Shown here: piece after piece, positions 56,240 to 64,000 of the stretch | Layout of the letters: every line of letters starts with the position of its first letter | How positions within the stretch are numbered: position 1 is the stretch's first letter | NCBI RefSeq assembly: GCF_017792025.1 | Contig: NZ_CP046956.1 | Span: forward strand, 186,001 to 250,000 | Direction: 5' to 3' | Length of the DNA stretch: 64,000 nucleotides | DNA from: Sediminibacillus dalangtanensis | GTDB taxonomy: Bacteria; Bacillota; Bacilli; Bacillales; Amphibacillaceae | Notes under the pieces: generated by a model | Databases searched by the model: none | The model's input: the letters and a program-made list of their open reading frames with translations, nothing else | What the model was told of the DNA's origin: nothing | Translations under genes and position numbers: made by a program

Positions 56240-56354
56240 AAGAGGCCCGGACAAAAGCATGGCCACAAAAGCAAAAACCGAGCGAATGCTAAATGCCAAT
56301 CAAATTCGTTCGGTTTTCATTTTGGTCACGATGCTTTTGTCCCAGGCTCTTTTT
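56238..56354. repeat. Palindromic repeat family B, full copy
   Basis: Outer arms AAAGAGGCCCGGACAAAAGC and GCTTTTGTCCCAGGCTCTTT. Inner arms AAAAACCGAGCGAAT and ATTCGTTCGGTTTT. It fills the gap between two convergent genes and probably terminates both. Confidence 0.85.
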
Positions 56355-56356
56355 CA

Positions 56357-57238
56357 TTAACCTCTGAACAATTTGATCAACGCATGTGTTCCGTGATCTT
56401 CGCCTCCAGACTCAGCCAACCTTTGATACAGCGACAGGGACAGCTCCAATCCTGGGGTGAGAAGCTCCATTTCCTTTGCAGATTCCAAGGCAATCTTCAT
56501 ATCTTTAATAAAGTGTTTGACATAAAATCCCGGATCGTAATCACCGGCAATCATCCTGGGAGCAAGGTTGCTTAACGACCAGCTTCCTGCAGCCCCGGTA
56601 GAGATGCTGCTTAATACTCGTTCTGGATCCAGGCCAGCCTTCTCTGCATAGGTGATCGCTTCACAAACCCCGATCATATTGGAAGCAATGGTGATTTGGT
56701 TGCTCATTTTTGTGTGCTGGCCTGATCCGGCTGGACCCTGATGGACAACATTGCTGCCAAGTACGTCGAAAATCGGCTTTAGCTCCTGATAAGCAGCTTC
56801 AGACCCGCCGGCCATGATGGCGAGTGTTCCGTTTTTTGCCCCGACGTCCCCACCCGAAACTGGTGCATCGACAGATTCGATTTCTTTTTTCGCCGCTTCT
56901 TTATAAATTCTTTCAGCAAGCTTGGGCTTGGAAGTGGTCATATCGATGACGAAGCTGCCGGCCTTGGCGTGAGCCAGGATACCGCTGTCACCGAAGTATA
57001 CTTCTTCTACATCAGAGGGGTAACCGACGATAGTAATAATCACATCTGATTCTGCTGCAAGATCAGCTGCGCTTTCCTTCCAGACAGCTCCAGCTTCCAA
57101 GAGTTCCTCTGCTTTTGTTTTGGTTCGCGTATATACATTCAAAGGGAATCCGGCTTCCATCAGGTTGGCAGCCATACTTTTTCCCATCACACCTGTACCG
57201 ATAAAGCCAATGACTGTATCTTTTGCTAAGGCCATCAT
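56357..57238 (-). CDS. NAD(P)-dependent beta-hydroxyacid dehydrogenase (YkwC-like)
   Basis: A 293-residue member of the 3-hydroxyisobutyrate dehydrogenase family. The Rossmann motif GFIGTGVMGKSMAANLMEAG is at about residues 11-30 and VYTRTKTKAEEL sets cofactor preference. DAPVSGGDVGAKNGTL is the substrate signature, and the catalytic Lys is in GQHTKMSNQI. The closest pattern known to me is B. subtilis YkwC, whose physiological substrate is not settled. The alternate ATG one codon later is possible. Confidence 0.88.
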   Translation of the reverse strand: MMALAKDTVIGFIGTGVMGKSMAANLMEAGFPLNVYTRTKTKAEELLEAGAVWKESAADLAAESDVIITIVGYPSDVEEVYFGDSGILAHAKAGSFVIDMTTSKPKLAERIYKEAAKKEIESVDAPVSGGDVGAKNGTLAIMAGGSEAAYQELKPIFDVLGSNVVHQGPAGSGQHTKMSNQITIASNMIGVCEAITYAEKAGLDPERVLSSISTGAAGSWSLSNLAPRMIAGDYDPGFYVKHFIKDMKIALESAKEMELLTPGLELSLSLYQRLAESGGEDHGTHALIKLFRG

Positions 57239-57441
57239 TCATCCTTCCTTTCTGTCTCTTTATGTCTAAACTTAGTTCGATAAAAAAACGAAAAATCCTT
57301 TCTATAAAATCACGATACTTCGACAAAAAATTTTTTAATCCGGCATTTTCCGCGTAACGCCAGGGTTTACTCCTAGTGAAAGAACAATCAGGGAATTATT
57401 TGGATTGCAACAAAAAAATGATTGTGATAAAGTCATAATTA

Positions 57442-57488
57442 ACACAATATATTGTTTAGTTATTGAAAGTGAATACTATATGTTGATT
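57442..57488 (+). promoter_or_regulatory. nrdAB promoter with tandem NrdR boxes
   Basis: ACACAATATATTGTTT (57442-57457) and ATACTATATGTTGATT (57473-57488) match the NrdR box ACACWATATATWGTGT at about 14 and 12 of 16 positions. Their starts are 31 bp (three helical turns) apart, as is known for NrdR. A sigma-A promoter, TTGTTT (57452-57457), 16-nt spacer, TACTAT (57474-57479), is covered by both boxes. Confidence 0.8.
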
Positions 57489-57494
57489 CCGTGC

Positions 57495-57662
57495 AAGAAT
57501 AGGTGACAGCATTGTCTTAAAAGGGAATCCGGTGAAAAACCGGAACTGTCCCCGCAACTGTAAGTGTGGACGAACGAGAAGTTCCACTAAACCGCTTTGC
57601 TTTACGGCGCCGGTTTGGGAAGGTCTCTAGTAGGCAGAAGCACGAGTCAGGAGACCTGCCTT
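57495..57662 (+). ncRNA. Cobalamin riboswitch
   Basis: Contains AATAGGTGACAG, then AAAAGGGAATCCGGTG, CCGGAACTGTCCCCGCAACTGTAA (shown in parts: CTGTCCCCGCAACTGTAA) and the closing GAGTCAGGAGACCTGCC. All are hallmarks of the B12 aptamer. It lies between the NrdR-box promoter and nrdA. Confidence 0.95.
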
Positions 57663-57754
57663 TTCTTGTAGCGTTTCATTTCTTCGGGGACTGGGGAGTG
57701 AAAACGATAGGGGAAAAGTGGCTGTTTTTGCCATGTTTACTGTCTGTCGTTTTC

Positions 57755-57790
57755 AATCCGTCCATGTCTCATGGGCGGATTTTTTATATG
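57755..57790 (+). terminator. Cobalamin riboswitch terminator
   Basis: AATCCGTCCAT/ATGGGCGGATT hairpin followed by TTTTTT, between aptamer and nrdA. It leaves about 140 nt of leader before the start codon with nothing further recognised. Confidence 0.85.
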
Positions 57791-57928
57791 CATAAAAGTG
57801 CCTTTACCGGAAGAAAGAGATACATAACCTCATTAGAAAATCTCAACATGATAGTACCTTAACACTTATAAGGTGACTGGGCTCTGCCCTTCAACCTGTG
57901 TTCACTTGGACAAAAGGAGGAGTAAATA

Positions 57929-60181
57929 ATGATCGAAACAGAAGTTAAACGAAGTGATTGGAAGAGAGAAATACCGAAGATTCTGACCGGTCGTTTTCCG
58001 GATTTGGATATTCAAGCATTAGTTGAACACGGTGACAAAGTATTGGAGCAAAAACCATGGCTCCCCGATGATGAATGGATCCACCAGTTGATTTTGGAGG
58101 CGCTGGCCAACCTGGACGAAAATGCACCGGATTGGACCTATGCAGCAGCAGCTTTATACTTACAGCAGCTGTATCAGGAAGCAGCCGAGAACAGGGGATA
58201 CGATCCAGGCAGGAAATACGGTCCGTTTGGGCAAGTCATCCGTCATCTGACGGACATCGGCATCTATGACCGCTTCTTACTTGATACTTATAGTGAACAG
58301 GAAATACAGGAACTGGAACAGGCGATCGATCCAGACAAAGACAACATGTTCACATACATCGGTCTCCGGACATTGGCAGACCGTTATATTGCCAAGGATT
58401 ACCAAGGCAAGGTTTATGAGCTGCCACAGGAACGATTCATGATCATTTGTATGACGTTGATGAAAAATGAGCCTGCAGAAAAACGGATAGAGTTGATTAA
58501 AGAAGCATATTGGGCATTGAGTAACCTGTACATGACGGTGGCTACACCGACGCTTTCCAACGCAGGAAAAAGCTATGGTCAGTTATCCAGCTGCTTTATC
58601 GATACAGTAGACGACAGTCTGCAGGGGATTTTCGACAGTAATACCGATATCGCCAACCTGTCTAAGAACGGCGGCGGAATCGGCGTTTATTTGGGAAAAA
58701 TCCGCAGCCGCGGCAGTGCGATTAAAGGGTTCAGTGGAGCATCATCCGGTGTTTTGCCATGGATGAAACAGTTGAACAACACAGCGGTCAGTGTCGATCA
58801 GCTTGGCCAGCGCAAAGGAGCAATCTGTGTCTATCTGGATATTTGGCATAAAGATATATCTTCTTTTCTGGATGCGAAACTGAACAATGGGGATGAGCGG
58901 CTTCGGACACACGATTTGTTCACAGGAGTATGTCTTCCGGATCTTTTCATGGAGCAGGTAGAAGCTAGAGAGAACTGGTACTTGTTCGATCCTCATGAGG
59001 TCCGGACAGTAATGGGGTATTCGCTTGAAGATTATTTTGACGAGTCAAAGGGCGATGGAAGCTTCCGGGAAAAATATTGGGAATGTGTTCAACACCCAGA
59101 TCTTAGTAAACAAGAAATCCCTGCAATTGACCTGATGAAACGGATTCTGAAAAGCCAGCTCGAAACCGGTGGTCCTTTCATGTTTTATCGGGATGAAGTG
59201 AATCGGCATAATCCGAACAGCCATCTCGGCATGATTTATTCGAGCAATCTTTGCACGGAAATCACGCAAAACCAAAGCCCGACTGTAGTAGAAGAACAGC
59301 AGACCGTCGACGGGAAAATAGTCGTGAATAAGCAACCTGGTGACTTTGTTGTCTGCAACTTGTCCTCCATCCATTTGGGCAGGGCAGTGACAGAAGGCGT
59401 TCTGGAACGATTGGTTCCTATCCAGGTGAGGATGCTCGATAACGTAATCGATTTGAACACGATTCCGGTATTACAAGCACAGCTCACCAATCAAAAATAC
59501 CGGGCAGTCGGTCTTGGTACGTTTGGATGGCACCATCTTCTGGCGTTGAAAGGAATCCGTTGGGAAAGCGAGGAAGCAGTAGCCTATGCGGACAAGCTGT
59601 ACGAAAAAATCGCTTTTCTGACAATCCGGTCCAGCATGGAACTGGCTAAAGAGAAAGGTGCTTGTGCCGCATTTGAAGGTTCAGACTGGCAAACAGGCAA
59701 ATACTTTGAAAAGAAGGGCTATACAACTGAAACAGATTCAGACTATGCTTGGTCCGATTTGCAGGAACAGGTGCAGGAATTCGGAATCCGGAACAGCTAT
59801 TTAATGGCAGTTGCGCCGAATTCCTCGACATCTTTGATCGCGGGGAGCACCGCCAGTATTGATCCGATTTTCCAAAAGTTTTATGCCGAGGAGAAAAAGG
59901 ATTACAAAATTCCTGTGACCGCTCCGGATTTGAACGCGGATACCACCTGGTATTATAAATCGGCTTATTTTATCGATCAGCACTGGAGTATCAAACAGAA
60001 CGCAGCCAGACAGAAGCATATCGACCAAAGTGTATCCTTCAACATCTACGTACCTAACACCATCCAGGCCAAAGAATTGCTGAGCCTTCACCTGGATGCT
60101 TGGGAATCAGGGCTTAAAACTACCTATTATTTACGGTCGACCTCATCCGAACTGATCGACTGTGAATCATGTTCCAGCTAA
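57929..60181 (+). CDS. nrdA: Class I ribonucleotide reductase alpha subunit
   Basis: Reduces ribonucleoside diphosphates; 750 residues. Visible key residues are the redox Cys in GQLSSCFIDT (about 222), the catalytic NLCTEI motif (Asn, Cys, Glu; about 435), the second redox Cys in FVVCNLSSIH, and the Tyr pair and Cys couple at the C-terminus (DCESCSS). The first 90 residues do not show a clear ATP-cone, so overall activity control by dATP is uncertain. RBS AAAGGAGGAG. No nrdI is adjacent, which argues for class Ia-like and not nrdEF-Ib. Expression is B12-repressed. Confidence 0.95.
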   Translation: MIETEVKRSDWKREIPKILTGRFPDLDIQALVEHGDKVLEQKPWLPDDEWIHQLILEALANLDENAPDWTYAAAALYLQQLYQEAAENRGYDPGRKYGPFGQVIRHLTDIGIYDRFLLDTYSEQEIQELEQAIDPDKDNMFTYIGLRTLADRYIAKDYQGKVYELPQERFMIICMTLMKNEPAEKRIELIKEAYWALSNLYMTVATPTLSNAGKSYGQLSSCFIDTVDDSLQGIFDSNTDIANLSKNGGGIGVYLGKIRSRGSAIKGFSGASSGVLPWMKQLNNTAVSVDQLGQRKGAICVYLDIWHKDISSFLDAKLNNGDERLRTHDLFTGVCLPDLFMEQVEARENWYLFDPHEVRTVMGYSLEDYFDESKGDGSFREKYWECVQHPDLSKQEIPAIDLMKRILKSQLETGGPFMFYRDEVNRHNPNSHLGMIYSSNLCTEITQNQSPTVVEEQQTVDGKIVVNKQPGDFVVCNLSSIHLGRAVTEGVLERLVPIQVRMLDNVIDLNTIPVLQAQLTNQKYRAVGLGTFGWHHLLALKGIRWESEEAVAYADKLYEKIAFLTIRSSMELAKEKGACAAFEGSDWQTGKYFEKKGYTTETDSDYAWSDLQEQVQEFGIRNSYLMAVAPNSSTSLIAGSTASIDPIFQKFYAEEKKDYKIPVTAPDLNADTTWYYKSAYFIDQHWSIKQNAARQKHIDQSVSFNIYVPNTIQAKELLSLHLDAWESGLKTTYYLRSTSSELIDCESCSS

Positions 60182-60197
60182 GGAGAGGAGACTAACG

Positions 60198-61241
60198 ATG
60201 GTTGTATCATTGAATAAACGGAATATCATGGACAAGACGGCACCGAACAATTCTACAAGTATTATCAACGGAAAAAGCTCTAATATACTCAATTGGGATG
60301 ATGTCCGCTTCGCCTGGGCATATCCCAAATATAAAAAAATGCTTTCGAACTTTTGGACGCCTTTTGAAATCAACATGTCGCAGGATATGCGGCAGTTTCC
60401 AGGGTTATCTGACGATGAAAGGGACGCCTTTTTGAAAATCATCGGGTTACTGGCTTTGCTCGATAGCATCCAAACGGATTACGCCGGGAAGGTTGCTGAT
60501 TATTTAACGGATTCGAGTCTGAATGCGCTCATGATCATTCTCGCCCAGCAGGAAGTCATTCATAACCACTCTTATTCCTATGTCTTATCCAGTCTTGTAT
60601 CCAAGCAAGAGCAGGATGAAGTCTTCGAATTTTGGCGGACGGAACCCATTTTGGAAAAGCGTAACGATTTCATCACAGACGGTTATCGAGCATTTGCAGA
60701 AGAACCGACGGTAGATAACTTGTTGAAATCCGTTGTTTTCGATGTAATTCTGGAGGGACTATTCTTTTATTCAGGGTTCGCCTTTTTCTATCATTTGGCA
60801 AGGAATCAAAAGATGGTCGCCACCTCTACGATGATTAATTATATCAACCGTGATGAACAGCTGCATGTCGATTTGTTTGTACGAATATTCAAAGAAGTGT
60901 TAACGGAGCATCCGGAATATCATACAAAAGAACTGGAAACCTTTGTACAAGATACCTTTAAGCAAGCGGTGCACCTGGAGACAGAATGGGCTCGCCACAT
61001 AATCGGCAACAAAATCGATGGTATTCTGTTGCAGGACGTGGAGGATTATATTAAATTTTATGCCAATACACGTTGTAAACAACTTGGCTACGAAAAACCG
61101 TATCCGGAAATCACCAAAAATCCGCTGCGCTGGATTAAAGCATACGAAGAAGTGGATTTGGGCAAGTCCGATTTCTTTGAACAGAAGTCCCGACAGTACA
61201 CCAAAGTAAATTACACCGATAATGGTTTTGACGATTTGTAA
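60198..61241 (+). CDS. nrdB: Class I ribonucleotide reductase beta subunit
   Basis: Radical-generating subunit, 347 residues. Di-iron ligands: Asp in LLALLDSIQTD, Glu/His in QQEVIHNHSYS, Glu in VILEGLFF, Glu and His in NRDEQLHVD. The radical Tyr follows the first His by four residues (HNHSY), so it is a Tyr-radical type and not a radical-less Ic enzyme. ATG 60198 follows GAGAGGAG; upstream ATGs at 60162 lie inside nrdA without a site. Confidence 0.95.
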   Translation: MVVSLNKRNIMDKTAPNNSTSIINGKSSNILNWDDVRFAWAYPKYKKMLSNFWTPFEINMSQDMRQFPGLSDDERDAFLKIIGLLALLDSIQTDYAGKVADYLTDSSLNALMIILAQQEVIHNHSYSYVLSSLVSKQEQDEVFEFWRTEPILEKRNDFITDGYRAFAEEPTVDNLLKSVVFDVILEGLFFYSGFAFFYHLARNQKMVATSTMINYINRDEQLHVDLFVRIFKEVLTEHPEYHTKELETFVQDTFKQAVHLETEWARHIIGNKIDGILLQDVEDYIKFYANTRCKQLGYEKPYPEITKNPLRWIKAYEEVDLGKSDFFEQKSRQYTKVNYTDNGFDDL

Positions 61242-61386
61242 TAGGACGGGAAATCCCTGCTGATCATCAGTGAGGGATTTTTTTTTTCCCGATCCCGCGC
61301 TTTACAAATTTGTCTGCATTGGGGAAAGTAATAACTGTGCACATATACTTTGCTATCTTGCAACAGGCTAAACAAGGAGGATTTTG

Positions 61387-61872
61387 ATGGACTGGATTCG
61401 CAAGTCATTTGGTGAGTTGGATACAAAAGAACTATATACCATCATTCAAACAAGAATCGATGTTTTTGTCGTTGAACAGCAATGTCCGTATCGTGAGCTC
61501 GATGGACATGACTATCGTGCTATTCATTTATTCTGCAAGGATGGAGAAAAGATTGTAGCATACGCACGCTTGCTTCCGAAAGGAACAGTATATGAACAAG
61601 CGTCCATCGGAAGGGTGCTGGTACATAAGCAATACCGCGGACAAGGCTTTGCCAGAGAGCTCTTACAAAAAGCAATTTCCCATATAACCGAACAGTGGCA
61701 GGAAACAATGATAAAAATCCAGGGTCAGGAATACCTGCGGAACTTTTACGCCTCCTTTGGCTTCCAAGAGATATCCGATGTCTATCTTGACGACGATATC
61801 CCTCATGTCGACATGTTGCTCACTACTTTTCCAAAGGAACTTGATAGCCCGATGGGTGACAGTCCCCGGTGA
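61387..61872 (+). CDS. GNAT acetyltransferase, ElaA family
   Basis: A 161-residue N-acetyltransferase of the ElaA type. FVVEQQCPYRELDGHD near residue 22 is the ElaA signature, and IGRVLVHKQYRGQGFARELL near 75 is the acetyl-CoA binding motif. Substrate unknown. ATG 61387 follows AGGAGGATTTTG. Lone gene downstream of nrdAB. Confidence 0.88.
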   Translation: MDWIRKSFGELDTKELYTIIQTRIDVFVVEQQCPYRELDGHDYRAIHLFCKDGEKIVAYARLLPKGTVYEQASIGRVLVHKQYRGQGFARELLQKAISHITEQWQETMIKIQGQEYLRNFYASFGFQEISDVYLDDDIPHVDMLLTTFPKELDSPMGDSPR

Positions 61873-61958
61873 ATTTCCAAAATCTTAACTGGTTGGCGGA
61901 TTGTTTTCGGATATACTAAGAATGTTCTGCATGATCTTTCACAGCAGGAGGCGATAAT

Positions 61959-62660
61959 GTGCTAACGCAACAACAGCTGCAAAAGTGTGAAAAGATGTTA
62001 ACAGAACGCAAGCGTCACCTGGCCGACCATCTTGAGGACCATTATGGAACGCAGTATGAATTGATCAAGGAATCAATGGGAGAGTTATCGAATTATGATA
62101 ACCATCCCGGCGACCATGGATCAGAGCTTTTTGAACGGGAAAAGGATATAGCCTTGAATGATCATGCAGAACAGGAAATGAAAGATATCAACCATGCCTT
62201 GACCGCGATACAAAATGGGCAGTATGGTGTATGTGAAGTGTGCGGCAAAGACATTCCGTTTGAACGGCTGGAAGCGATGCCGACCACCACAAGGTGTCTG
62301 AAACATGCCGAAGACGACATTTCCAACGACCGGCCGGCAGAAGAAGATGTCTTCCATCCGAGTGTCAACGAAATGGAGACAGAAGTGGAGGAAGAAGAAT
62401 CCACCATTTTTGATGCGGAGGATTCCTGGCAGCGCGTTGCAAAATATGGTTCATCCGAAAGTCCGTCCGACTTTTATGACACGGAAAAGGATTATGAGGA
62501 TATGTTTTTCAATTCCGATGAATTAGTAAGTGGAACGGAAGAAATCGAAAACTTTTTGACAGCCGATATCGATGGGAAATTCAGCGGTGTAAACCCCGCA
62601 CACGAAAAATACGAAGACTACCTTGACGAAAACGAAGTAAACTCCATCCTTTATGATTAG
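61959..62660 (+). CDS. yteA: TraR/DksA-type zinc finger protein YteA
   Basis: A 233-residue protein of the YteA family associated with sporulation in Bacillus. An N-terminal coiled coil (residues 3-50) is followed by the DksA-like HDH stretch (NYDNHPGDHGSELFEREKD). Next is a zinc finger CEVCGKDIPFERLEAMPTT-RCLKH with spacing C-x2-C-x17-C-x2-H (about residues 88-111). A long acidic tail follows. GTG 61959 follows AGGAGGCGA; the ATG two bases earlier is out of frame. Role inferred from family. Confidence 0.9.
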   Translation: MLTQQQLQKCEKMLTERKRHLADHLEDHYGTQYELIKESMGELSNYDNHPGDHGSELFEREKDIALNDHAEQEMKDINHALTAIQNGQYGVCEVCGKDIPFERLEAMPTTTRCLKHAEDDISNDRPAEEDVFHPSVNEMETEVEEEESTIFDAEDSWQRVAKYGSSESPSDFYDTEKDYEDMFFNSDELVSGTEEIENFLTADIDGKFSGVNPAHEKYEDYLDENEVNSILYD

Positions 62661-62755
62661 AAGAAAAATCAGGCTGGATTAACCACTATGCAAGCCTTCT
62701 TTTATCTTACGCAAGCAAAGAAGGCACTTAGTTGCTGGTGTCGAAGCCGGACAAA

Positions 62756-62842
62756 GAAGAGGTTGGGCAAAAGCATCGTGGCTAAAACAAAAACCGAACG
62801 ATGATTCGAAATGGGTAAACATTCGAACTCGTTCGGTTTTTG
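62756..62842. repeat. Palindromic repeat family B between convergent yteA and GNAT genes
   Basis: Inner stem CAAAAACCGAACGATGATTCG with CGAACTCGTTCGGTTTTTG. Left outer arm AAGAGGTTGGGCAAAAGCATCG; the right outer arm is missing. Probably the terminator for both sides. Confidence 0.75.
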
Positions 62843-62879
62843 CAAGTGGAATTAGGTTATATCCTAACTTAACATATCC

Positions 62880-63278
62880 TTATTTTTTCCGTGGAATGAG
62901 AAAAGCGTTGTCTGCTTTTTGAAAGCCTGCTTTCGGATAGTATCCCATTGCTGAAGGCGCGGAAAGGAGAATCAAAGCTGTTTCTTCACCGATTTCCTTT
63001 TGAACGCGGGAAATCAACTGACTTCCAATGCCTTGATGCTGGTACTGTTTGTCGACTGCCAAATCCGACAAGTAACAGCAATAGCAATAGTCAGTCAATG
63101 CTCTGGCTATGCCAATCAGCTTACCGTTATCTCGTGCTGTAACCAGTAAATCTGCTTGTTCAATCATTTTTTCCATCCGGGCCAGATCTTCATAAGGCCG
63201 CTTTATGCCGGATGAGGCAAACACGTCTGCCAGTTCCTCGCGCAAAATCTTCTCATGGATAGCATAGTGAACTGTCAT
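62880..63278 (-). CDS. GNAT family acetyltransferase
   Basis: A 132-residue acetyltransferase with acetyl-CoA motif LAVDKQYQHQGIGSQLI (about residues 72-88) and C-terminal SAMGYYPKAGFQ, typical of small GNATs (YjcF/YesJ-like). ATG 63278 follows AGGGAGG. Substrate unknown. It is followed upstream by another GNAT on the same strand 30 nt away, so the two may be one unit. Confidence 0.88.
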   Translation of the reverse strand: MTVHYAIHEKILREELADVFASSGIKRPYEDLARMEKMIEQADLLVTARDNGKLIGIARALTDYCYCCYLSDLAVDKQYQHQGIGSQLISRVQKEIGEETALILLSAPSAMGYYPKAGFQKADNAFLIPRKK

Positions 63279-63306
63279 AAAAATCCTCCCTGTTTTATAA
63301 TGCTTT

Positions 63307-63762
63307 TCAGGTTAACTGCTTTGAGAGCCGAATCATATCCCTGCAGATAATCCCGTTTTCTTCAATCTTTTCATCATAATGGTTCGTAAAAAAGTCTTTG
63401 ATAATCGATTGCATGTGAAAACCACACTTTTGATAGAGAGCAAGCTGCCCGATGCTTGAATTACCTGTGCCGACCTCAATAAGTTCGAACCCCAGGCTTT
63501 TGGCTTCGGCAATGGCGTGCTCGATCAGTTTACGACCGATCCCCTCGTTTTGGCGATCGGGATGGACAGCGATATTGGCAATTTCTGCTTTGGTTGAGGA
63601 TTTTTTAATTAATACATAGACACCGACCAGGCTGCCCCTCTCATTGGCCCCGTAACAGTGTCCGTCAACCAGGTATTTCTCCACCATCTGTCTATTGGGA
63701 TCTGCCAGTAACAATAAATCCATGGGAGCATTTTTCCTGTCCGTGATTTGTTTTATTTCCAT
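63307..63762 (-). CDS. GNAT family acetyltransferase
   Basis: A 151-residue acetyltransferase. The acetyl-CoA motif IAVHPDRQNEGIGRKLIEHAI is at about residues 67-87, then EVGTGNSSIGQLALYQKCGF near 105, a pattern seen in YvbK-like enzymes. ATG 63762 follows AGAGGGGGAAAG on the minus strand. The in-frame ATG 63786 lacks a site. First of two tandem GNAT genes. Confidence 0.9.
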   Translation of the reverse strand: MEIKQITDRKNAPMDLLLLADPNRQMVEKYLVDGHCYGANERGSLVGVYVLIKKSSTKAEIANIAVHPDRQNEGIGRKLIEHAIAEAKSLGFELIEVGTGNSSIGQLALYQKCGFHMQSIIKDFFTNHYDEKIEENGIICRDMIRLSKQLT

Positions 63763-63962
63763 TGTCTTTCCCCCTCTGTTTTTCATTATGGATGATTTTA
63801 TAGAGTCCTGTATATCTATCTCTGTTAACGCCCAATGGCGTTCTTTTTAGCAGGGGTAAACAAGGCGCCCCGCGTTTTTTCATTGTATCAAATTATCCGT
63901 GTTTGATGCCGAGGAGCGCAGGGAAATTTAATAAGAGGATTTGGTTGCGGAGGGATGTTACC

Positions 63963-64000
63963 ATGAGCACTTTGTTTTTATTGTTGCTGTTTATTCTCAG
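63963..64000 (+). CDS. Start of an unidentified ORF cut by window end
   Basis: ATG 63963 follows GGAGGGATG. The twelve visible codons (MSTLFLLLLFIL) are hydrophobic, like a signal peptide or membrane start. Nothing more can be said. Confidence 0.5.
   Translation, partial: MSTLFLLLLFIL

Noticed and set aside
57345-57372. Family C remnant before the nrd promoter
   Set aside because: Only TTTCCGCGTAACGCCAGG-like similarity; too short to call.
57566-57862. 98-codon open frame downstream of the nrd promoter
   Set aside because: It runs through the cobalamin aptamer and its terminator hairpin, and lacks a ribosome binding site.

Overview
The window looks like chromosome from a Gram-positive member of the Bacillaceae, probably a halotolerant lineage of the Virgibacillus/Oceanobacillus/Sediminibacillus kind. 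Supporting signs are strong AGGAGG ribosome binding sites, frequent GTG/TTG starts, sigma-A promoters with 17-nt spacers, many riboswitch/T-box leaders ending in intrinsic terminators, and genes such as yteA, an RsbR-like STAS protein, trhO, ribDEBAH and an araMNPQ/abfA set. The genus is inferred; there is no rRNA or tRNA in the window to fix it.

Layout. 1-8 kb: end of a thiamine salvage operon (thiM-thiE), a PfpI/DJ-1 protein, small membrane proteins, a pyridoxal/HMP kinase, and an ABC-2 exporter with a DUF4064 protein. 7.4-9.6 kb (minus): a SAM (S-box) riboswitch followed by an iron-ADH/YbdH-like dehydrogenase and mtnU. 9.7-21.1 kb: an arabinan utilisation island (intracellular GH43, secreted arabinanase AbnA, AraNPQ importer, two GH51 arabinofuranosidases, a DUF624 protein, AraM/EgsA and a small Cys-rich protein) with AraR-like operators and two good promoters. 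It is followed by mtnE, so the island separates mtnU from mtnE. 22.5-28 kb (minus): a rhodanese-MBL sulfur enzyme and a fully overlapping thiYXZ-type pyrimidine importer operon ending in a TatD-like hydrolase, under a TPP riboswitch. 28-37.5 kb: a DUF4349 lipoprotein, then argGH and carAB-argF with ARG-box-like sites.

37.7-44.6 kb: an RsbR-like STAS protein, an ABC-2 exporter plus TetR behind a palindromic operator, murB, and an MFS pump with an ArsR-type regulator sharing 22-bp inverted repeats. 44.7-48.5 kb: FMN riboswitch and ribD-ribE-ribBA-ribH. 48.7-52 kb: a TetR/SMR pair and a T-box-controlled archaeal-type prolyl-tRNA synthetase. 52-57 kb: glutathione peroxidase, trhO, a cold shock protein, a methyltransferase and a YkwC-like dehydrogenase. 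57.4-61.2 kb: class I ribonucleotide reductase nrdAB preceded by tandem NrdR boxes on the promoter and then a cobalamin riboswitch. The right end carries three GNAT acetyltransferases, yteA, and the start of an unidentified ORF.

The window is dense in metabolite-sensing leaders (SAM, TPP, FMN, cobalamin, T-box) and in three families of dispersed intergenic repeats (called A, B and C here). Family C copies keep perfect or near-perfect terminal inverted repeats although the arm sequences differ between copies, and family B copies sit mostly between convergent genes. No CRISPR array, prophage, transposase, rRNA or tRNA was seen.
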